Shown here: piece by piece, positions 25,101 through 31,084 of the stretch
How positions within the stretch are numbered: position 1 is the stretch's first letter
How the letters are laid out: each line of letters begins with the position of its first letter
Assembly (NCBI GenBank): GCA_009746045.1
Contig: RPFO01000312.1
Span: 2,725,279-2,789,278, forward strand
From: Mesostigma viride
Lineage: Eukaryota; Streptophyta; Mesostigmatophyceae; Mesostigmatales; Mesostigmataceae
Direction of reading: 5' to 3'
Length of the DNA: 64,000 bases
Notes under the pieces: generated by a model
Database searches by the model: none
Seen by the model: the letters and a program-made list of their open reading frames with translations, nothing else
Told to the model about the DNA's origin: nothing
Position numbers and translations under genes: made by a program

Positions 25101-28100
25101 GGATTACCACATAGCACCTACTACTGTACCAATGGTCAGGAGAAAAGGAGTAGTTTGTATCATAGGTCCTGCGCTTTTGTCTACCTACATCTGGTGCAGA
25201 GCCTGGCCTCCCTACTCACGCTGGAGGCACTAGTCATCGCTCAACATTATAAGGCAATGCTCATCGCTCAACACTATGCACCATCTCCAACACCTTTCCT
25301 ATGCCCTATGCCTGCTCCCTCCATGCCAGAGCCTGGCCTCCCTCCTCACGCTGGAGGCGGGCCAGTCGCTGCAGAGCCTGCGAACGCTCGACGGGCGGCG
25401 CACGCGGCGACCCACCGTGCGCACGGGCAGCAACCTGGACGCGATCGGACTCGACACCGATGTGATCATGTGGGCGGTGGCGGTGTGGGAGGTAAGCCGA
25501 TGGCCATGTGGGCGGTGGCGGTGTGGGAGGTAAGCCGACATGGACATGTGGGCGGTGGCGGTGGGGGAGGTAAGCCGAGCCTAGAACTATAAGGGGTCCC
25601 TTTGTAGAACTAGGGAATCCTACCCCTTATTCAAACAATCAAAGCCTGCTATTGGTGTGGGAGGTGAGCCAAGTCTCGAAACATGGGAATCCTACCCCTT
25701 GAATTACAACATTAAAAGCCTTTTTTGACACTTTTCAGAGCATTTTTTGACATCAGTATCAGCAATCAGCAGGCTGGGGAGGGAGAGAAGGTGCACCAAA
25801 TTTACTCGTAACTATGTTTGCCTGTGGGGCGGAGCGTGGCTCAAATACTAGTTGCTTAAGAACTCCAGATTTAGCAGTCACCGTGTGGGAGATAGCCAGG
25901 CTAGCCGGGAAGGAAAAGCAGATCACAATAGGGCTACTGCTTGGCATGGTAAACAACATTTAGCTTGGATTCCAAGCTAACAGAGCGGGGGGGGGGGGGG
26001 GGGGGGGGGGGAAGCGAAGGTGGGCCCGCATAGGTACTTGCATGTATGTATTTGGGGGGCAGGGAGGCAGTTAGGTGAAATAGTGCCGGAACCTTTTTGC
26101 CGCTGGGGCAAATCGGGCCGGAACACTATTTTGCCCGGATTCACCACTTCCGAGCACCCAAGTTAATTCGGCCGAATTGGGTGCTCGGAAGTGGTGAATC
26201 CGGGCAAAATAGTGTTCCGGCCCGATTTGCCCCAGCGGCAAAAAGGTTCCGGCACTATTTCACCTAACTAAAACCTGGCCTCGTGGAGGGGGAGTCGAAT
26301 AGACCTGGAGACAACCGCCTAGGCTAGTGCACGCAAATGATATTGCGCCGGAACTGTCTCTGGCAGGCTTCGAACCCCTGACCTCCAAGGTGCACAGGTC
26401 TTAGTTAGGTGAAATTGTGCCGGAACCTTTTTGCCGCTGGGGCAAATCGGGCCGGAACGGCCGAATTAACTTGGGTGCTCGGAAGTGGTGAATCCGGGCA
26501 AAATAGTGTTCCGGCCCGATTTGCCCCAGCGGCAAAAAGGTTCCGGCACTATTTCACCTAACTGAGGCTAGTTTAATTGTGCAAGAACATGTCCACCGTC
26601 TAGGAAGTAACCTGTATGCAGCACCCATGAATCGAGGACGGAGGCTTGATCCGATCGTCTGTATCTTGTGGCTGCATTGGTTGGCTGTATTGTCCATCCT
26701 TTTCACTCTGCCTTCTGCATTCATTTATTGGTCCTGTCCATGCAGGCTTCCTTAACTCTTCTCCGTTCAAATCTTTGCGTTATTGCTAAACAGGACTGTG
26801 AGAGTTTTTTTTTTTTTTTTTTTTGCAACCACTCTACCTCCCCTTCCTGCGTGTGGATTTTTATGCTACCAGCAACCACCATCCCTCCCAGAAGGATTCT
26901 GGACGCTATACCGGCCTATCTGGCTGTTTGAGGCTCTAACTGGTTAAAGTGACGCTAGATAACGCGACATTGGTTTAAATGACACTGGTTATGTGACACT
27001 GGTTAAATCGTGCGCTATCGGTTTACATTGTGCGTGCGTCTTTCCTCGCTCCCTGGACATTTCCTTTTTGTGCGCGCAGGACTTCAAGGCCCTCTTATCC
27101 GCACCCGTGCTAGGGGCCCGGACGGGTGGCTTCCCTGGCATGGCCGACGGTGAGCGCCCCGGCACACCCCTGTGTTCCTCAGTGTCTTTATTAATCCTGG
27201 TGTGCCTTGTTGTCGATGTGCGGAGTGGGTGAAGATAGGGGTGGGGTGTCTGCGTCGCATGCTTCGGGGGGGCGCTGTCTGTACTGGGCATGTTTTGTTG
27301 TTGAGGAAAGCTTTACCCTGTCTATCCACGGTTACATTGCAGCATGATACCATCCAGGGATACCGCCCTGCACTTGATGGTATCCCATGCAGTCCCTACC
27401 CAGGTCTACTTCTTAAAAATTCTCTTTCTCTGCAGGCTTCCCCAAATTCACATCGCTGCCAACGCTCACCCACGCCTGCATCCAATGTCGGATCGACCGG
27501 TGGGCGATCATACCTCGAAGGATCAACAACGAACCTCTTTAAACATCGATGGTCCCTCCCTTTCAACCACAAACGTTGGACCCACCACAGCATCTCTTTA
27601 CACACGTCGGAACCCCTCTCGTGTCTCCCTCCGACTCCGCGCGTCAACACACATCAATCCCTGCACATTAGTGCGCACGCCACCAACTCACCCCTACCAA
27701 CACCCTCCCACTCCCCACCCACTGCATGAAATCGTCTCTTTCCTCGCAGCCCGGAACAAGCGCAGTTCCCGTTCCCATCCCATCCATTCCCCTGTCCCCC
27801 CTTTGGCCTCCCTTACCCTGCACCATTGAAACCATTCCCCCCTTTCCCCCGCTCCCCCTCTGTTGGCCCCTTCCCCCTCGGTTGCCCCCCTCCTCTGTTG
27901 CCCCCCTCGCCCTCTGTGTTCCCCCTCCCCCTCTGTCCCGCCCCTCCCACTCACTCATCTCCGCCAACGTCCCCCCACGCCCTGCCCACCTCCGTCGCTT
28001 CCCCGCAGGCCTGTGGCTGTGCGGCGTGGGCGTGTTTGCGCTGCCCGCGGTGGCCGCGTTAGAGATCATCGCGCAGACCATGAAGGCCACCTGCGAATAC

Positions 28101-29239
28101 GTCCAGGGTGCCCCCGAGCGGCCCGCACGCGTGCGCATCCCTCGACCGCTGTGGAGCGCCGTGCTGCCCTTGACCGAGTATTCGGCGGAGGAGGCAGCCG
28201 GGTGGGCCATGCTCACAGAGCTGGGCCAGGGGTTGTTCCTGTCCGAGGTGCGCGGGATTAAACTAGAGCAATTTTGTTTTAAAGCGAAGTTTTAGATTTT
28301 ATGAAATGTTCCTGTCCAAGGTGCGTGGGATGAAAATGGAACAATTTCGATGTCTTTGTTTTTGTTCTACATTCGTTTGTCGTGGTTGGTTCTAGCGTAT
28401 CGGTTCACAAGGTTTTGGATCGTTCCTGTACGAGATGCAAGGAAATAATGCTTATAAGAAACGGTGGAGGCTTTAGGTTACTCCGCTGTTACTCCCTATA
28501 TTCGCGTTTGTTCTCTTCATTCATCCATTCCTTCATTCATTCATCTGCCATTCATCCATTCATACACTCATACACTCATACACTCATCCATTTATCCATT
28601 CATCCTTGCATTCATTCATTCATTCATCTGCCATTCATCCAGTCATTTATTCATTTATTCATTCGTTCATTTATCCATTCACCCATTCCTTCGTTCATTC
28701 ATTCGTGTGCCTGCGTTGGCATCCCCCCCCCCCCCTTGCAGGGCTACTGCCACTGCCTCGCGCTGGCCCACATGGGCACCTACATCGTGCTCACGACCAC
28801 CCACGCCCTCGTCGCCGCCTCGGTTGCACGCAACCGCCGGCCCGTGCCCGCCACCTCTCGCGACCACTGGGAGCTACTCCACATCTTCCACCGCGCCGAG
28901 ATCCTCTCCGTTGCCCGCCAGGGGCGGGCCCTGGCGGTGGTAGCGCTCAAGCCCCCGCTGCTGGCGTCCCGCCACCGCCAGCGGTCGCTTCCCGCCCGAG
29001 AGAACGTGGCGCTGCGCAGGCACGGGGTTGCGGTGACGGACGGTGGTGGCAGCGGCGGCGCGGGGGCCAGGGTCTCTGGCGCAGCGCCGGCGAGCCTCTT
29101 CTTCCCGCTCCAGTTTGTGGGCATGGAGCTGCCGAGTGAGGCGGGCGCTGTGCTGTTGCACCGGATCCTGCGCTTGCATGAGGGAGATGGCCGGCTGGAC
29201 ATGCGGCGGCTGCCTTTCCCTTTTGATGAGCCGACATGA
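60..29239 (+). CDS. VPS13: VPS13-family bridge-like lipid transfer protein, 3' part (16 exons)
   Basis: Proposed exons: 60-4144, 4813-9275, 10173-11894, 12147-12233, 13167-13699, 14311-14590, 15247-15526, 16277-16830, 17274-20461, 20917-22064, 23287-23524, 24137-24355, 25330-25491, 27080-27149, 28009-28247, 28742-29239 (TGA). All junction phases agree, and with one base added in the G-run near 21,975 the total is 5,922 codons. VPS13 proteins are rod-like bridges that move phospholipids between organelles at membrane contact sites. Recognisable blocks are the repeated beta-groove strands, the SHR-BD/VAB region (FILSNGFDEDLCF, YWWDAPYGEHKLLLE), the segment IQVDNQLP, and the C-terminal ATG_C-like helices (HYTFQALQGLYKVLGSMDF, DPLGFLRSIRTGVWDFV). 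The chorein N-terminus lies upstream of the window. The family usually has 3,000-4,400 residues; this one is far longer because of Gly/Ser/Ala-rich insertions. VPS13 family membership is secure; exact borders are inferred. Confidence 0.9.
4145..4812 (+). other. VPS13 intron with degenerate ctgtgatcc repeats
   Basis: AT-rich intron. Between about 4,190 and 4,345 the phrase 'ctgtgatcctttctt' and 'tattaacttctttatagtg' recur three times in degenerate form. No coding signal seen in the rest. Confidence 0.5.
4813..9275 (+). CDS. VPS13: VPS13 exon, low-complexity with poly-Pro and Gln-rich tracts
   Basis: The acceptor is cgcacgtcgcag at 4812 and the donor is CCGG|GTGAGT at 9275 (phase 0). A slightly later acceptor at 4826 is an alternative. 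About 1,487 codons. It starts with poly-Pro, has a Gln/His-rich stretch at about 7,865-7,945 and an Ala/Thr-rich stretch at about 8,580-8,755. Groove-like strands such as RARVGIHLIQVGLDAAD, ALSVQGIRVAFNSSS and KADIGRVSLTYVDDR are separated by long disordered inserts. Confidence 0.75.
9276..10172 (+). other. VPS13 intron
   Basis: Begins GTGAGT and ends ccacag. It holds AT-rich sequence and, at about 9,902-9,916, the phrase gtgggtcgtccac, which repeats the first bases of the downstream exon (10,171). Short open frames here carry no recognisable domain. Confidence 0.5.
10173..11894 (+). CDS. VPS13: VPS13 exon with conserved mid-region motifs
   Basis: The acceptor is ttctcccgaccacag at 10172 (phase 0). 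The exon encodes WVVHVPVVEASLDALSAQIL, then NNAKAAWEPALERCRLHLAV (the family's WEPLLE-type motif), LNLNITEPAMEVVGRLLEML and APYVLCNQTGMALRYWL (the N-x-TG motif typical of VPS13). The assigned donor ACG|GTCTGT at 11894 is a weak consensus, but it gives the right phase for the next exon; the frame itself runs open to 11,948. Confidence 0.8.
12147..12233 (+). CDS. VPS13: VPS13 small exon (29 codons)
   Basis: The acceptor is ccatcgtccag at 12146 and the donor is CGG|GTACGT at 12233, both phase 0. It encodes VAFCNRLAFPLELCCLTQ and a few more residues, a typical VPS13 'N-x-hydrophobic-P' strand. Its last 24 bases are repeated in the following intron at 12,774. Confidence 0.75.
12210..12798 (+). repeat. 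Direct repeat of exon 3' end flanking the MITE
   Basis: The 25 bases at 12,210-12,234 (last bases of the 29-codon exon plus its donor G) are repeated exactly at 12,774-12,798, 564 bp downstream in the intron. The second copy lacks a perfect donor (GGGATG instead of GGGTAC). Confidence 0.8.
12277..12738. mobile_element. MITE-like element with 24-bp terminal inverted repeats
   Basis: The left end tacaccgtccgcattggta (12,277) and the right end taccaatgcggacggtgta (ends 12,738) are inverted copies, extended inward by a near-matching TTTT/AAAA. The likely target duplication is TA. The interior is AT-rich (repeated 'caaagaa', 'aaacaaacaaa' phrases) and non-coding, so this is a non-autonomous DNA transposon in a VPS13 intron. 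Superfamily not determined; TA duplication would fit Tc1/mariner-like elements. Confidence 0.65.
12947..13070 (+). repeat. 59-bp tandem repeat, two copies
   Basis: Two nearly identical 59-bp units (starting at 12,947 and 13,006, one substitution seen) and the start of a third at 13,065, in the intron just before the 13,167 exon. Confidence 0.85.
13167..13699 (+). CDS. VPS13: VPS13 exon
   Basis: The acceptor is ccacttcgccag at 13166 (phase 0) and the donor is ACAG|GTGAGA at 13699 (phase 2). The product starts VTQILHPGDNFWLPIPVAEA, matching the VPS13 pattern in which a 'PG..hxPhP' segment precedes a new groove strand. Confidence 0.8.
14311..14590 (+). CDS. VPS13: VPS13 exon
   Basis: The acceptor is acgccgccag at 14310, supplying one base to complete the split codon; the donor is CCG|GTGCGT at 14590 (phase 0). 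It includes PPLVLENLLPVTLEVQL, the family's 'NLLP' strand. Joined to the next exon it reads ELTIPPGEAIHVHTIGQG, the usual 'PPG' turn. The last 24 bases and the donor are tandemly repeated in the intron (see repeat 14,567-14,845). Confidence 0.8.
14567..14845 (+). repeat. 81-bp tandem repeat carrying exon end and 5' splice site
   Basis: Copies begin with gagcaggagctcacgatcc at 14,567, 14,648, 14,729 and 14,810 (period 81). The first copy is the genuine exon end with donor CCG|GTGCGT at 14,590. The second and third keep the same donor, and the fourth has lost it (CCGGAAAG). Each unit also holds in-frame stops (taatag). Confidence 0.93.
14865..15156 (+). repeat. 73-bp tandem repeat, about four copies
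   Basis: Units starting at 14,865, 14,938, 15,011 and 15,084 share 'atcatagtagattt...atatgatggg...gctagtattggtactaatga'. They lie in the VPS13 intron directly after the 81-bp array. AT-rich, non-coding. Confidence 0.9.
15247..15526 (+). CDS. VPS13: VPS13 exon
   Basis: The acceptor is gtgggtgatccag at 15246 (phase 0) and the donor is CAAG|GTAGGA at 15526 (phase 1). It encodes GEAIHVHTIGQGHVVHARIR and an acidic insert (EEDGSVDEEEGEDAG). Confidence 0.8.
15834..16100 (+). repeat. 88-bp tandem repeat, about 3.2 copies
   Basis: Copies start with caatgagccaaccagcgcagg at 15,834, 15,922 and 16,010, with a truncated fourth at about 16,077. They lie in the VPS13 intron upstream of the 16,277 exon. 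A shorter repeat of 'cccacatctacgcccctg' precedes them (about 15,745-15,815). Confidence 0.9.
16277..16830 (+). CDS. VPS13: VPS13 exon
   Basis: The acceptor is tctcttccccgcag at 16276 and the donor is CCCAG|GTGGGT at 16830 (phase 0). The split glycine codon joins cleanly. It encodes LVLDVEWWGQRDSCQRHVRV and SAGFVVYNATGLALHAEQ, a 'hhhN-TGL-L' motif found just before the SHR-BD region in VPS13 proteins. Confidence 0.85.
16831..17273 (+). other. VPS13 intron, nothing notable
   Basis: Begins GTGGGT and ends taatcgcag. AT-rich with C-rich tract before the acceptor. I see no repeat or gene in it. Confidence 0.5.
17274..20461 (+). CDS. VPS13: VPS13 exon with SHR-BD (VAB) domain
   Basis: The acceptor is cttctaatcgcag at 17273 (phase 0) and the donor is GAA|GTGAGT at 20461 (phase 2). 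After a disordered start, bases 18,497-19,250 encode the SHR-BD core: LVRRVLLLPRFILSNGFDED, WTDRSRPPLVCLR, FLVRISEYRSGFMPYRIDN and ILRPYHSSVYWWDAPYGEHK. In the family this region is the adaptor-binding (VAB) module. Downstream, bases about 19,800-19,930 encode LLYASLRGVHLRAT and VAAIQVDNQLPAAVFPVVL, another family signature. Confidence 0.92.
20462..20916 (+). other. VPS13 intron, nothing notable
   Basis: Begins GTGAGT and ends gccgcag. No repeat or coding signal recognised. Confidence 0.5.
20917..22064 (+). CDS. VPS13: VPS13 exon with a G-run frameshift
   Basis: The acceptor is caccccaccgccgcag at 20916 and the donor is TTGAG|GTGAGT at 22064. The start reads (N)LSSLRLEVEEELLLHLLAF, which follows VFRVLSV of the previous exon. 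The end must read KVYIERLHISAIDVSL, which then joins SFVSAPWQV; but that end is in a different frame from the start. The shift falls in 21,970-22,000, a run of about eleven G; one extra base would restore the frame. A very short unseen intron is the alternative. Confidence 0.75.
22405..22720 (+). repeat. About 97-bp degenerate tandem repeat in a VPS13 intron
   Basis: The phrase ggtttcc recurs at 22,512, about 22,609 and 22,705, with 'gggtgcacgaagggcctatgg' and 'gagacctacggctt.gggaggca' between. A more diverged copy precedes it (about 22,330-22,500). Open frames through this array are by-products of the repeat. Confidence 0.8.
23287..23524 (+). CDS. VPS13: VPS13 exon, start of ATG_C-like helical end
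   Basis: The acceptor is cccctttgccag at 23286 (its first C completes an AGC codon) and the donor is TACAAG|GTGGGG at 23524 (phase 0). It encodes SFVSAPWQVLRS, then AARSLVQAAGFALQRR and GMLVRHYTFQALQGLYK, the HY-containing helix before the C-terminal helical bundle of VPS13. Confidence 0.85.
24137..24355 (+). CDS. VPS13: VPS13 exon, 'DPLG' membrane-region motif
   Basis: The acceptor is cctatctgccag at 24136 (phase 0) and the donor is CGCAAG|GTGGGT at 24355 (phase 0). The product VLGSMDFLGDPLGFLRSIRT, then GVWDFVAKPAKGI and LVRHTVFALSNGASKMSRAA, matches the strongly conserved VPS13/ATG2 C-terminal helices (GNP.GL...GV.DF...P..G). Confidence 0.92.
24333..24800 (+). repeat. Degenerate copies of an exon end (gatgagccgcgcg) in the intron
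   Basis: The exon end aagatgagccgcgcggcgcgc with donor AAG|GTGGG (24,331-24,357) is echoed at about 24,433 (gcaagatgagccgcgcggg), about 24,643 (gattgagccgtgcgg) and about 24,775 (gagatgagccgcgtgccacgcaag followed by gtggga). The last copy even keeps the donor. Confidence 0.75.
25197..25360 (+). repeat. Duplicated exon 5' end and 3' splice site
   Basis: The sequence cagagcctggcctccct.ctcacgctggaggc occurs at 25,196-25,228 and again at 25,327-25,360, where the second copy is the true acceptor and exon start. The upstream copy also has cag before it. The spacer holds a smaller repeat (catcgctcaacat/cactat). Confidence 0.88.
25330..25491 (+). CDS. VPS13: VPS13 exon
   Basis: The acceptor is ccctccatgccag at 25329 and the donor is TGGGAG|GTAAGC at 25491, both phase 0. 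It encodes SLASLLTLEAGQSLQSLRTL and ends DTDVIMWAVAVWE. Copies of its first 31 bases (at 25,199) and its last bases (at 25,505 and 25,545) lie in the neighbouring introns. Confidence 0.8.
25467..25581 (+). repeat. 38-40-bp tandem repeat of exon end with GTAAGC donor
   Basis: Three copies of catgtgggcggtggcggtg followed by .ggaggtaagccga start at 25,467, 25,505 and 25,545. The first is the true exon end (donor at 25,492); the other two repeat both the exon end and the donor. A weak fourth echo (gtgtgggaggtgagcc) is at about 25,656. Confidence 0.92.
25986..26010 (+). repeat. Poly-G tract
   Basis: Run of about 25 G in a VPS13 intron; a comparable run lies at about 23,650-23,680. Length is probably unreliable in the assembly. 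Confidence 0.7.
26071..26267. mobile_element. Fold-back MITE, nearly perfect 197-bp palindrome
   Basis: The left half (ggtgaaatagtgccggaacc...) and right half (...ggttccggcactatttcacc) are inverted copies over about 90 bp each, meeting near 26,168. The TA dinucleotide on both sides is the likely target duplication. Non-coding. Confidence 0.85.
26375..26402 (-). other. tRNA-like B-box sequence (possible SINE relic)
   Basis: Read on the minus strand, this includes gaggtcaggggttcgaagcc, close to the RNA polymerase III B-box (GGTTCGANNCC) in a T-arm-like context. I could not fold a complete tRNA, so this is at most a tRNA-derived SINE or tRNA relic. Confidence 0.3.
26405..26561. mobile_element. 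Second copy of the fold-back MITE, internally deleted
   Basis: Same termini and TA flanks as the copy at 26,071, but the left arm is shortened (157 bp), so the palindrome is asymmetric. The two copies are only about 138 bp apart. Confidence 0.85.
27080..27149 (+). CDS. VPS13: VPS13 small exon
   Basis: The acceptor is ttttgtgcgcgcag at 27079 (phase 0) and the donor is GACG|GTGAGC at 27149 (phase 1). It encodes DFKALLSAPVLGARTGGFPG and MAD. It is short, but its frame and phase fit both neighbours. Confidence 0.7.
28009..28247 (+). CDS. VPS13: VPS13 exon
   Basis: The acceptor is cgcttccccgcag at 28008 and the donor is TCCGAG|GTGCGC at 28247 (phase 0). The split glycine joins to LWLCGVGVFALPAVAALEII, matching the 'G..G...P..G..' helix of the family. 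It then encodes ARVRIPRPLWSAVLPLTEYS and ends GQGLFLSE. Confidence 0.85.
28228..28445 (+). repeat. Degenerate copies of exon end (gttcctgtcc-aggtgcg) in intron
   Basis: The exon end gttcctgtccgaggtgcgcggga (28,236-28,258, donor inside) recurs at 28,308 as gttcctgtccaaggtgcgtggga, followed in both by a related 'gaacaatttt' context, and in weaker form at 28,424 (gttcctgtacgagatgcaagg). Confidence 0.8.
28505..28705 (+). repeat. (CATT)n/(CATC)n imperfect microsatellite
   Basis: Imperfect tetranucleotide repeat of cattcatt/catccatt/cactcata in the last VPS13 intron, followed by a C-run just before the acceptor. Confidence 0.9.
28742..29239 (+). CDS. VPS13: VPS13 last exon, C-terminal PH-like region and stop
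   Basis: The acceptor is a C-run followed by ttgcag at 28741 (phase 0). The product GYCHCLALAHMGTYIVLTTT, then SRDHWELLHIFHRAEILSV and LFFPLQFVGMEL, resembles the PH-like C-terminal domain of VPS13 and ends PFPFDEPT before TGA at 29,237-29,239. No clear polyadenylation signal was identified downstream. Confidence 0.88.
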   Translation, partial: GYCHCLALAHMGTYIVLTTTHALVAASVARNRRPVPATSRDHWELLHIFHRAEILSVARQGRALAVVALKPPLLASRHRQRSLPARENVALRRHGVAVTDGGGSGGAGARVSGAAPASLFFPLQFVGMELPSEAGAVLLHRILRLHEGDGRLDMRRLPFPFDEPT

Positions 29240-29784
29240 CTGTAGAACCGCCTACAATGAGCCAACTTGCCAACTGTTTTTTCTAGCCAAAGTTGGCTGT
29301 GTATTGGTCACATCAGATTAGTTGAATTGGGCGAGGCTGATAGTGGAACCTTACAAGCCCGTTTGCTGTTGTGCAAGGGCACATCTGGTGCAGATGACGC
29401 GTTCATGATCTGCGCCTTGCAGAAGCCTGTCCGTTCAAGTTAGGAAGGCTACCAGACGACTCTCTCACCTTCGAGCACGTATGAAACCTATGATACTCAA
29501 GTAAACTTGTTTGCAGCGCCTGTAGCTGGGCATTGACCTTGCACAACAAGATCTGAAACTTTAGTTAATGCCCGTAGTGGTCGACTGTACGTGCTCAAAC
29601 TGTATGTACGTAGTGACCTGGCCTTTCCACCAAATTTTGCTGTAAATGAACGCGAAGCGACCTTTTTCAACTACATTTATTATTCTGATCCTTGATATAT
29701 AGATCAGTGTTAGCAAATGCCTGCTCTGTAACCTTTCTGCATGCACGGATAAGCCTATTATTGTACATAAAATTAAAACTAAAT
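29240..29784. other. Region 3' of VPS13
   Basis: AT-rich sequence likely including the VPS13 3' UTR. I see no gene or clear repeat. Confidence 0.4.
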
Positions 29785-30155
29785 TATAACATGCATGACT
29801 CCGTTGGGAGATCATGTAGCACATTCCCTTGCTGGATGGATATGGAGGTGGGCGAAGCTGCGAAACCGAAGTAAGCTAACTCTAAGCTAATCTAGAAAAC
29901 CCTAACTATACTCAGCAAAGCGCCCCTTCCTCCTGGGGGGAGCGGGCTTGCCCACAGCGGCTGGCGTGTGAGCCTGGACAATCGTCTTCCCCCTCTTCTT
30001 GTTCTGCATAGCAGTCCAAGCAAGAGAGAGGGAGTGAATGCGGTGTTCAAACTTAGCTGGGACTCACGTACTAGGTCGGCCAGCAACAGCTGTGTGTAGT
30101 TCATGGCAGGTTTACCCAGCTTTCTAGGAATGTCCTTGGGGCCAGGTCAGGTGAT
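29785..30155 (-). mobile_element. LINE 3'-end fragment, minus strand
   Basis: The reverse complement aligns by eye with the plus-strand copy at 51,126-51,500. Shared phrases include ctggccccaaggacattcc, ctgttgctgg.cgacctagt and, after the stop, tgctacatga.ctccc.acgga with a tgttataattta tail. In the reading order of the element this is the C-terminal end of a reverse-transcriptase ORF plus the 3' UTR. The frame is broken, so it is a dead copy. Confidence 0.75.
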
Positions 30156-30214
30156 CAGGATATGCCATATTGTACATAGTAGCCCTTGACTTTGCCATAA
30201 TTATTTCTGCACCT

Positions 30215-30451
30215 TTTCTCAGACGCCGCAAGCGGCTCGAGAAGACTCACTTCACCCTTGACGACGACTTGACCCTGGCGCAGCAACAACGGCGACGGGA
30301 GCTATCATGGCCGACCTACCTCCAGCTCCGGCAGACCAAGGCGGGGCAGCCGGTGTACTGGAAGGGGGCGACCATCTACGTCGGCCACAAGCCCTGGCAC
30401 GCGACCCCCGCGGCCCCAGCGACTCCAGATCTTAGGGGAATACAGCAGTAG
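30215..30451 (+). pseudogene. LINE-like ORF fragment
   Basis: The frame encodes RRRKRLEKTHFTLDDDLTLA then QQQRRRELSWPTYLQLRQTK, AGQPVYWKGATIYVGHKPW. The pattern (basic start, 'DLTL.Q...R', then 'P.Y.W.KG..IY') resembles the linker region found in L1-like elements of algae. Identification is by pattern only. It stops at 30,449-30,451. Confidence 0.4.
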
Positions 30452-31084
30452 TAGTGTAGAATAGATAGGCTGTGGCCATGTACATGTACGCCTCCTACAG
30501 GCACTATACCAGCTTATTCAAGAGCATTATTTAGCCATGTACATGTGTGCCTATGATGTGCCCCACCCCAGATGATGCCTAGCTTTATATAGCTAGTTAT
30601 ATGCTGTGCCCACGCAGAGAGCTGCTCTCTGCTGAGATCGATGCCACGCTCTAGCCATTGTCTAGCCATGATGATCTTCCCCCCTATGTCAGGGCCTTTA
30701 GGTAGGTTTCTGAATACATAGTGGTGTGCAGGTGCACTTTGTGCACCCAGAGCAGGTGTACTTTACACCCTACCCTTGCAGGAAGTAGCCCAGAGTGTAT
30801 TGTAGGTCATATAACCCTTCTCCGGGATACGTGCTACATATACTGCCAACGGAGTTATGTTCCAAGTCAAGTCAATTCAATTCGATTCAATTTCTGCACC
30901 CTTGTGAATTGCATATGCATGATGATAGGCTTCACATGCATCGCACAAGTTGCGGTACCAATGCTATACATGAAATTTTATATTAAATAGTCACGCAGTC
31001 GTACGTCCCGGGGACCGTGGAGCATGAACCCTGTGGTCAGAGGAGGAGAAGCGTCGTGACGCAATCAGGTCCGCCTTAATTAAC
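30452..31084. other. Non-coding stretch
   Basis: AT-rich sequence between two LINE-derived pieces, with short repeats of 'catgtacatgt'. No gene seen. Confidence 0.4.

Noticed and set aside
26375-26402. Functional tRNA gene
   Set aside because: Only the B-box/T-arm portion is visible. The anticodon arm would need an 11-base loop and no acceptor stem pairs.
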